From Neckera pumila (lineage: Eukaryota > Streptophyta > Bryopsida > Hypnales > Neckeraceae), in contig OZ018409.1 of assembly GCA_963969595.1 (NCBI GenBank), positions 28,161,282-28,225,281 of the forward strand: a stretch of DNA of 64,000 bases, in the 5' to 3' direction. Positions 54,981-64,000 of the stretch are shown one piece after another (position 1 is the first letter of the stretch; every line of letters begins with the position of its first letter). Both the position numbers and the translations under genes were made by a program. The notes beneath the pieces are model-generated. The model saw only the letters and a program-made list of their open reading frames with translations. It did not search any database and was not told the origin of the DNA.

Positions 54981-57900
54981 CTAGTACTTATACATGGAGT
55001 TACCAGCCGGGGGAGGAGGTGGTGCAACACGACCTGGTAAGCGGCGACTAGCGTTACCCGCATCACCATTCTCAGTGCTGCTGGAGTTCCGGGAAACTCG
55101 GCCATTCATGGGAGAATCAATTCTAGACGATCGAGACGGAGAATCAGATGACCGTGAAGATAAACTCCTACTTCCTGCAGTTTCAAATGCTACACGCCAA
55201 TCCTCCGCTTCTGGTATGCCAGGCGCTTGAGAATCCGCTGTAATCAAGAACAGACACCCTTGTCAGGTTTCACTCCTACATGCTTTAAGGTACTCTTAAA
55301 GTCAAGAACTTAACATCGCGAAATACGTTCGGGAACTTACAGGAGTCATCGACAGATACAACAGAAGCACGAGATTCATGCAAGCTTAGTGTCCTGGTCA
55401 ATTTCGCTAAGGCGGCTGATTGCTTTTGACATTTTTCCCGACGGGACTTAACCTCTTGGTCCTCCTGTAAGAGGTCTTGGATTCTTGCAGTCGACTGACC
55501 ACTGCACCCATGAAAAACACAAAAGCAACACATTGAGAGAGAAGCCTTGAATTAGTAAATACAAGGTACTAACATATGAATACACTGTTTAGTAGGTTCT
55601 AGATGTAGTAAGCTATTGAATGAAAGAGGATGCGAAACTACGCTTCCAACATTTTTTGTCCCAATGATGCACCTGATAGAGCTGTATAGCTGATTTAGCA
55701 TAGCATCCTTCGCCCTCTCCACTTGACAAAGCACAACTGCCTGATATACCAAACACGGGAAACAAATTGCTTATGTTGTGAATTCAATATAATTTGGGCA
55801 AAGGTCACAAGTCTGCAAACACATTTGGTGAAAATCATAAAGTGACAAAAAATCGAACGTACTTTGGGAACGTTAGCAGCGAGACTGTTCAACACTGCCT
55901 CAACATAATCTCGAACTTCCTGCGCCATGAGTCTTAGATCCTCTTCAGGATCTGACGGTCTTCGCAAAACCGCTGAAACGTCCTGATGACCAGAAAATCT
56001 GATCTGTCAGCATGGAACCATAGAAAATGGGCTGGAGGTGTTGAAGAATGGAAAACGAGGGCATTGCAAATTGTTACAGTTCGCTTACCGAGGACGCAGC
56101 TGCTGGCCCTGGGCGTGCAGAAACACTACTGCCAGAATCCTTGGAAGATCTAACTGATTCTCCTGGGCTCGCAGATTCAATGCAGGCTCTGATCTTGGAC
56201 ATCCATTCAAGTTTCTCCGCCATGTTTTCAGCTTTGAGATGAATTGAATGTTCAGCTGCCATTTTCCAGAAATGGTCAGATCACTTATTCTCAGATTACA
56301 ATAATAAACGCTCAGCTAGAGAGTCATACAGAGCTTGCAGGCCAAGGAAAAAGCATGACATAATAAATTCAAGAAGGGAGTTCCTGGGATCGCAACGTCA
56401 TCATCTAGCTTCGACGTAACCTCCGCCCTGCTTGTGGGATCCCCAGCATTGAATCAGAGATACAGCAGACCTATCTATTGCAATCAAATTCAGAAGAATC
56501 ACATCCTAAGCCATGAAGCAATTGGACTAAAATTAGATATTACCTTTAAGAACTGTTTTGTATGCCACTTTATGGCTTACTCTGAAGATCAGACTAGCAG
56601 TGGGATCTTCTTTTTCGGTTGCTCCATTCGATGACGACTTACTTTTGGACGACTTGCCATTAGCCTCCTCAGCCCCCACCACCTCAGGTCCGTCCTCGAG
56701 GATACACTCTTCTAAAGTAATTACTCCACGGAAACTTCTTTCTTCAGGCTTTTTGGTATACGCTAGCTGGATCAGATGCAAAAGAAATGTTTCCATCAAG
56801 ATTACCAGGGTTTGGGCTAATTAAGTCGACACTTTTCTATAATAACGAGCAAATGAACGTAAATGAACAAAAATTGGTTAATCTGCCTACTTCTCAGACG
56901 TCCTGAATTCGTGAATCAGTAAGGACAAGATGATGAGTAGCAGACACGTTACCAAATATGCAAAGTAACGGAGCCAAAGGAAATCGTTTACAAGGAAGTT
57001 TATTTTATTTGTAAGCAGGATGCAGAATCGTCAGGTTTAACAAGAGTGTACCTTGCACGTTTTCTCATTCAGAACAAACCAGCGCTTGACCCACTCATTC
57101 TTGTCACTTCTCTTCAACAGGTAACCTGTTTAGAATAAAATAGAATGAATTTAGAGGAGTCCTTCCATCATTTACTTCTTACGAAACGTGTAGAAGGTTA
57201 ACCATGAAACCAGAAAACTTCTGGGTTCAATAAAATGACAAACTGTCAAACAACCATACCAGCAGAATTATCACCAACGGTCTGCAACGCTGATGGAGTA
57301 TCCTTATCCTCTTTCTTAGCCTCGTCTGCTTGCCCTTTCATGCCCTTCAGATTCCCTCCCGACCCTACCGTTGTTGGAGCAGTAGCCTGTAGACCACCCG
57401 GTACAATCAGAACAGATTTAACTGTAACTGTCCAGAATTCCATAATAAGAAAATTTGCGACTGAGACTAGTTCCACTTCGTGATTGAAGAAAATTGCATA
57501 ATATAAGTCATATAAATAATTAGATAAATGCATGCCAAGGATGACTAACGACATTATTCTCACGAAGAACACTACAAGTAGCGTTCTAAAGTTGAAACTA
57601 AAAACTGGCATTCTGTTCAAGCACAAATGGACTGACTGAAACACTCACCTTACTCAACAGGGATTGCTCTGCTTCTTGGGCTTTCTTTGTCTGCACACCT
57701 TGTAAGTTATCAAGTTTCTGAAGTCTTTCCATCCTGTGTATACAAGAAAAATCCTAACTGATCAGTCAAAAACCCACACACTATCAGAAGATAACAACCA
57801 AATGACTCAAGAGGGTATGCAGTTCAAGCAGTCGAGGTATCTGTAGTGTCAACGAGGAAGCATTTGTCTACCTGCGTTGAACGAGTCTGATAAAATGTTG

Positions 57901-60900
57901 AGGTGGAATGAATACGCGCTCCATATCACATAGGGCAACGACCATTTTTTTTGCTTCAATTCTGTATTCCTCTAATGCTGAACTGGCAAGTGAGACAATC
58001 TGCAAAGCAGATCAAGAAGATTAAAACCCTCAATGAAGATGCATCCAGTACCATAGCAAATATAGCTTATTGAGCTAGAAATGTTGTCTGACTGACAAAA
58101 AAGAATACAAAAGCACAACTACAAAGAAGGATGGATGTTCGGGGATGAGAGGCACCATTGGACAGGGAAAATTTTCAAGAAGCAAGCAACTACCTCTCTC
58201 TTCAGAGGTGGATATCTTCCCAGCCCCGGCGTTCCATTTGCAGAAGCGGACACTATCTCGACAAGAACACGATGGACCTGTAAACTCAACAATAAGGCTC
58301 AACCAATGTTACTTACAAGCGAATAGAAAAGTTCAAAGAAGGGTAGAACACTATGATCATTATGCTCACTATGATATTAGCAACCAGAAACTGTTACTAC
58401 TGCAACGCACTGTCTTAAACTTGCGACCAAGTGATTCAAATTGTAGCAACTCATTAATACACGTTCAGCAGAACAATAAGCTGCAACAATTGCTGAACCA
58501 AGTACATAGTACCAAGTTTTCACACCTCATCCACACAAGACTTTGTTGGCTCTTTTGCCAACTCGATCGCCTTTTTGATAAGAGCTCTCAAACCCTTTTC
58601 AGGGGACAAGAGATATGGCTGATAACCATCTGCTTCGAGTACCAACTGCACAAACGAAAAGTGAAATAATACTTCAGTTTACAGATAGTAACTAAAACAG
58701 GTGCCCCATTGAGACATGAGAGCCAAAAATAAAGGGAGTTCTCAAGGGACGTACCCTTTTTACACTACTGATCTCAAACATCTGATCGAGGGGTAGAGCC
58801 TTCATTTTCTTTGGCAACACGCCCTCAAAGCTGGCGACGATTTTCCAGCCTTGTCCCTGCAAAAACATGACAGATTATATCACTTGTAAGCTTCAGATGT
58901 ACCAAGCTAAAATCAAGCACTCACAATAAAATCGAGCTGCCATATCTTTTGGCTAACTGTCACTCACTGACAAAGCGAAGAAAGATTACTAATTCATGAA
59001 CATTCAATAGATTCTGTTTCAAATATGTGTGTATAGTTTATCTCGGAACAAAGTATTTGATGAATTGCTTGACAACACCGAAAAAGACAGATATAGAGAC
59101 GAGATCTTACTTCTCCAGTGTTAATATGTTGTAGAAACCTATCTTCAAACTCGCGACATAACTCCAATGCAACTGCAACAGTCCCTTCGGAACTGGTTAC
59201 TCTTTGCTCTCCAAGCCTTGCTAATTCCTCCTCCACCAATTGTGCCTTACCCTCCAGTCTGCAGAAGCAAGACCATCAATAAGTTCAATTCAATCCCTTG
59301 ACTATGTAAAGTCTATTCTCCTCCCTTATAGTCTTCAAGCTTACAACAGAAGGATAGATCGGTTTACCCTGTCAGGAGGTTAGGTAGGCGCTGTTTCAAT
59401 CGGGACTGGATTTTACTGGCCAAGTTTTCCAGTAAGGCTATACGCCCTAATTTTGCTGATGGAGCACCTTTCAAGATGGACTTCAAAGATTCCATTTCAG
59501 CTTTCCAAGCGGTGTCCAAAGAATCTTCAGAGCCAGAGTGAGCAGCTGCTATTGACACCGACTGGCCAATTAATGCAATCCAAGGCACATCCTGAGTATT
59601 AGAAGGGCCTTGACCAGAAATCAGAGCATTAACAGCAGCTAAGCTTCGCGGGTCTGAAGCTGCTTGGTCAACTTTGCTGATAACACCAACAGTTCGTGTT
59701 CCTGCAGAAAAAATATATATGTAACTGGTGAGGGGGCACCAGATCCCACAGTAGCACGTACAACAAACCAAGTATTAAAGGTTGGATCTTGTCTACGTTA
59801 TACACTTCAAGACGACACACATTTGCACTGGAAATCCAAAGTACAACCCAGATTTCAACTCACCCTCTGAGTCCAGTTCTTGAGCAAGTTTCAGAGCTCG
59901 AGAGGCTGCGACATCCCGACAAGATGTTGCAGGTATCACAACAAGCAGTATGGTATCGTTGTTGCTAGCCAGATCGTAAGCCTACAAAAATTCAAACAGG
60001 ACCAATACGAAGTAATGAGAATAAATAATAAACAATGAAAAGGCCTGTTCAAGGACGAGCAAGGGTTAATAATATTAATAATAACAATTCAACGGTCAAG
60101 TCCAGAATTGCCTTCGGGCAGTTGCGGACTCTAAGACTAACGAAGTGAACCCCAAAGACGGCAACAAGCAGGCCACTCACGGGGGATTCATCGGATGAAG
60201 TCCTAGAGTCCAGCCCAGGAAGATCTATCAACTTCAGAGGAGGACCTGCAGACAACAAAGTGCAAACATATAGATGTTAAACCTCTCGACTACCCTTCAT
60301 ACTTGAACTAGCACAATTTGTACCCGTCTACACAACTTTATAACAAAAACTATGTTTACAGCAATAGAGTCAATGGTCCAACCAGACTCAAAAAAGAGAC
60401 TAATTACATATTGCAAGCGAAACTGAAGCAGAGACCCAATGCTATTTCTATTCGAAAACTGATTTCATGTTCAATTACGCCCCAGGTGTATTAAAACCGA
60501 GTGCCATGATTACTGAGCATTATGAGGCTAAATCAAATCTAGAACCACAGGAATTCGCACCTGAAAAGTATCTTGTGATGCTAAAAGAATGTAACTACAC
60601 GCAACTCACCCGAATTTGAGCGGAGGGTGAGACGAATTCCTTCATTTCTTCCCTTTGTAGAACTGACATTCTTCAAACGACCTTGAAGTGAGTGCCTAAC
60701 GTCACCTACATCATACGGCAGTCAGAATTTGAGGCAAACTATGTTTCACTGGATCTCAAAAGAACAGTTCATATTCAATACAATACAATACAATCGAAAA
60801 CCATGACTTTTCGATTATTGCAGAAATGCCTATCATCGTTTTCATCCATTGCTGAACTTACTGGCAGAGACGTTTTGTGTCCTTCCTTCCAAAACAACGG

Positions 60901-62482
60901 CCAACCCTCCAGGTCTACCAGATTTATCCCGCTCCATATCAATAATAATCGGAGAACGCGTAGCACCATTTTCTCCAGTTGGCTGAGGTGTACCGGAAAG
61001 TTTAGTAGGTGATTTCAATACTACTAGCCCACCATTTTCATGGAAAAAAAAACTCAACTACATCGTTCGTAATTTTTATGAAAATCATGAAGTCAGAAAA
61101 TAATTAACATCGGTTTAAATTATAAAATATTAAATTATTGACACTCATAGAACTGCAATCATCGGTTTGATCTGGAAAGTATGGGTAGTTTGTGGAATAG
61201 CCCCGAAGGGTCTGTTGTGCAATAAGTGTCCCCAAAGCATCAACAAGCTGCCATTTCGTTCTTACTTTTACAATTAGCCTTCTGGAAATTTAATCGACAC
61301 TACATCAGCACGAGGGTACTAGGCATACCAGGACAGGATGACCAATGAGGCTGTTCAGCACTGCGGACTTTCCTGCACTCTGGGACCATAAAACAAACAA
61401 GCAAGAGGAACAAGCGAAATGTTAAGAGTGTAGATGGAGGATGGAATCTAAAAGCAACACAACACACTTAAGGGCATTGTGCCAACTGTGAAAGCATTTA
61501 AGATCAATTCTGCTAGGTGACGCAAGAGGAGTAAGCCCGCTGCATCTAAAACTAACTAGATTTTCAGATATTTCCAAGGCGCGTGTTCAATGTCGTCTCG
61601 TTAATTCCTCTAAAAATCACAGACGAGCTGAATACCATCTTGAAACTAATCTTTCTCCTCTGTGGATTTCAGCAGAGAACATTGATGGGCCAAATAAACG
61701 GTGCTATGAATCATGCACCATAGTTTTGAGCTGCATCCGTGCTGGACACCCTGATTTTAACCAATCGTGATATACTGAGTTTCACATCCCAGGGAGCATC
61801 TGTCAAATGTCAATTTCTTTTCATAAATTGCGCTAGATAAAAGTGAAATCTAATCCAATCCTCTGTTCCCCCCATTTAACATGGATTGCAATTACGTAAC
61901 CTAACCGCGATGCATAATAATCACTCCCATCAGCCTAGAATCAGTTTGATAATACATAACTGATACGCCAACATTTACACTCCCTCCCATTCGTAAACGG
62001 TGAGCACCAGGACATAACAGTAGTCCCGCAACATTTCTAACATTTCCTAACCACATAACGATTTCCTCAGCTTCACCTGCTCAAGAAAGATCTTAAGAAG
62101 TAAAACTATCTCATTAGCCAATCCAAACGACAGTACCTCTCATTAAACCACAATGCAGAACCTAGCATCATTGCAATTTCAAGTCCAAACTCATCCTACA
62201 TTGTGCTTCCTCAGCAAAATCGCCGAACCTTGAGATCACAAGCCTTCATCACACCCGCAGACCTAAATCTAGTATCAAAAAGCACATTCTTCGATCTAAA
62301 CCAAACCGAGCACGTACCACACTCCCCAGAGCAATGGCACTCAGAAACGACGTCGAAGCCTTCGGCGCATCCCCGTCCTCGTCCGCCAACACCGCAGCCG
62401 CCTGCTGCATTGTGTCCGCCAGCAAGATCAAATTCTCCATAGCGCCCGCGAACCGCTCCGTGGCCGCCTTGTTGTCGGCCAT
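54981..62482 (-). CDS. DRP2: Dynamin-related protein 2 (dynamin with PH domain), 21 exons
   Basis: Minus-strand exons: 62482-62318, 61379-61329, 60982-60862, 60705-60610, 60245-60181, 59981-59864, 59701-59368, 59258-59111, 58856-58755, 58645-58526, 58277-58194, 57999-57872, 57733-57649, 57386-57260, 57125-57052, 56766-56544, 56255-56089, 55982-55863, 55740-55673, 55501-55341, 55237-54981. Joined length 2,814 bases, 937 residues (plant DRP2 about 910-930), in frame throughout. Motifs: P-loop GSVSAGKS (residues 53-60), [21 protein letters not shown] (guanine-binding position), PH domain from about 582 with GYLLKRS and [14 protein letters not shown] from about 737 with [19 protein letters not shown], then a basic Ser/Arg- and Pro-rich tail ending in [14 protein letters not shown]2 GTPases pinch vesicles in clathrin-mediated endocytosis and at the cell plate. 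The exon 5/6 joint (DESP|AYDL) lacks part of the usual HAQHND-type segment. Confidence 0.95.
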
Positions 62483-63108
62483 GGCGCCAACAACAAGCTC
62501 GATCTACAACGGCGGCCTCACAACAAACAAATACACACACGCACACACACAACCTCTCGCTCCCACTCCGCCTTTCCTACCGATCCCGGCCCTCCTCCTT
62601 TGATCGGATCAGAGCTCAAACGCCCCTAAAGAATGCGTCCCGCATACTAAGAAACAATCGCCTGGACTAAGCTAAGCTGATTGCAGCGACGATGAGCTCC
62701 GCAGCAGCACCCCGCCCCCCACAATGTGCCGGATCTAGGGCCCGGGACGAGTGGCGATGGGGGAGCAATGAAATGGCAAACTGCGTCAGAGGGGAAGGCA
62801 ATCAGACTTTGAAGACGATGGAAAGCCCGGCCCGCCCCGCCCAGGCCGCAGCAATCAGACTTTGGTAAGTTACGAACAGCGGGCTCCGTCGCGGGGGAAA
62901 TATGTTCGCGTGGTATTCATTTTCGTTCGTCCATCTATGAGTGCGGCACTTTTTCACCCGACTTCTTTAATGTCGCAACCTTCAGTTGGTGCCCAAACGC
63001 AAGTGATAATACGGAGGTTTGATAATACAGTAGAGTTAATCGTATAGTGTGTGCAATGCAGGACCAGGAGCTGGAGTTTGAGAAAAACATAGGATGAAAG
63101 TCTTTGGA

Positions 63109-63407
63109 GTAAGGTAGTCTGCTCTTAAACCGACCATTTAAGAGCTGATTGACTTTTGGGGAAGCTAAATTCCTTGAAATAATTTTCCAAAAATTTTTGT
63201 AGGAAGAAAATGGAATTGGCATCTAACCCAAGTTGTTTCATATTTTTTGGACCTTTGTGGATTTAGTTACAAATTTCTGAAGTTGAAACGTAGTGGTCAC
63301 TAAAACCGACCACTTTTGAAATTTACACTGCAAGTACATTGAAGAAAGCAAAATGTACCTCATGATTGCTATTAGAGCCCGCTCACTTTTAGAGTAGACT
63401 ACCTTAC
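63109..63407. repeat. Inverted repeat GTAAGGTAGTCTGCTCTTAAA
   Basis: 63109-63129 pairs with 63387-63407 with two or three mismatches. The left arm plus the following CCGACCATTTAAG also occurs at 747-779 near the other end of the window. An internal GTGGTCACTAAAACCGACCAC near 63293 echoes the same motif. It may be an uncharacterised transposon family. Confidence 0.6.
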
Positions 63408-63693
63408 CAAAACTCAACTTTGATGCAATTTGGGTGTTGTGCTTGTTTTTTACTATTCTTCGTTGAACTTTCCTTGAACAATTGTTTACAAATAGAGGAT
63501 GAACTTTACACTTAACTCTAGTGTGGTCAAGTTTTTCCGCTTGACTCATCTTTGATATTACATTATTGGAGCACAAACGCAAGTGATTACAAATTTTTAA
63601 GAGCTTCGTAGAATTAATTATGCATTTTTGGAGATGAACCGCAATGGTCACTATTTGTATATTGTTGGTGCAGTGACAAAGCAAAATGTACCA

Positions 63694-63905
63694 TTAGAGG
63701 GGATTTTGGGGCCCTGGAGGGCTGCAAGTTCCCCTGCGTTCCCAGACTATGGGAATGTAGTTGCAGTAACTAGTTGATGTGGCACAGCAACTGCCATATC
63801 ATTTTTGAAAAAAAAAAAAAAAAAATTGTATCATTATTCACAGAATTGGACCAGATTGGAGAACGGGCCTGAAACAACCCTCCAAGGCCCCAAAATCCCC
63901 TCTAA
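63694..63905. mobile_element. Foldback MITE with TTAGAGGGGATTTTGGGGCC ends (212 bp)
   Basis: TTAGAGGGGATTTTGGGGCC at 63694-63713 is exactly inverted at 63886-63905, and the match continues imperfectly through CTGGAGGGCTG. If TA is the duplicated target, the ends start GAGGGGATTTT, consistent with a Tc1/mariner-type MITE; a Tourist-type TTA target is less good, as the right side reads TAA. The centre has a poly-A run at about 63810-63826. Confidence 0.7.
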
Positions 63906-64000
63906 CTTAATGCTTGGTATTAGAGGACTGTGTAGAGCCTAAGCACTTTATGGCCCTCCTACCTTGCAATGGAATTTCTTGACATGACTTCTTCTATGTC

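Larger units (their letters stand above)
62483..64000. other. DRP2 upstream region and spacer
   Basis: 62483-62900 is GC-rich and should hold the DRP2 promoter and leader; no core promoter element was picked out. Beyond 63050 the sequence is repetitive (see the inverted repeats). Confidence 0.5.

Noticed and set aside
1..64000. CRISPR arrays, bacterial operons or rRNA genes
   Set aside because: No regular spacer-repeat arrays or rRNA sequence were seen; gene structure is eukaryotic throughout.

Overview
The window is nuclear DNA from a land plant, most likely a moss or another bryophyte. The evidence is multi-exon genes with GT-AG introns of about 75 to 1,500 bases, the three-exon plant form of cytochrome c, the plant SCAR/WAVE subunit NAP1 and a plant DRP2 dynamin with a PH domain. 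TTTAGGG-like telomeric motifs, a plant Ty1/copia element and AT-rich repeat-filled spacers agree. The bryophyte call rests on two divergent kinases with HGD instead of HRD catalytic loops and is an inference.

Layout. 1-7140 is AT-rich spacer with small transposons. 7141-8595 (minus) is a two-exon kinase gene. 9114-17607 is a complete Ty1/copia retrotransposon on the minus strand with near-identical LTRs, a 5-bp target duplication and a decayed coding region; a 1.7-kb CACTA-type foldback element is nested in its leader. 19547-21085 (plus) is a second kinase, so the retroelement separates a head-to-head kinase pair. 21086-29100 is mostly spacer, with a 21-bp minisatellite that reads as leucine heptads and an AP2-like ORF. 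30878-41115 (plus) is NAP1 in 23 exons. 41116-45260 is spacer with repeats. 45267-47150 (minus) is cytochrome c. 48609-49867 (minus) is a broken coiled-coil/RING-like gene. 50424-51263 (minus) is an intronless Asp/Glu/hydantoin racemase-family gene. 54981-62482 (minus) is DRP2 in 21 exons. 62483-64000 is its upstream region plus small repeats.

The functional genes do not form a cluster. NAP1 (actin nucleation through SCAR/WAVE and ARP2/3) and DRP2 (membrane scission in endocytosis and at the cell plate) both act at the plasma membrane, but nothing here shows co-regulation.

The most unusual theme is a set of at least seven short elements, each bounded by inverted ends starting CCC (or CTC/TCC) and flanked by TTAA. 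TTAA duplication with CCC ends is the signature of piggyBac-type transposition, which is not a commonly described transposon class in land plants. None carries a transposase here. Local duplications also affect NAP1: its 5' flank, the acceptor region of its last exon (leaving a decayed exon copy in the intron) and its 3' end.

Exon boundaries were assigned by eye from GT/AG sites, reading-frame continuity and recalled family sequence. No alignment or database search was run.
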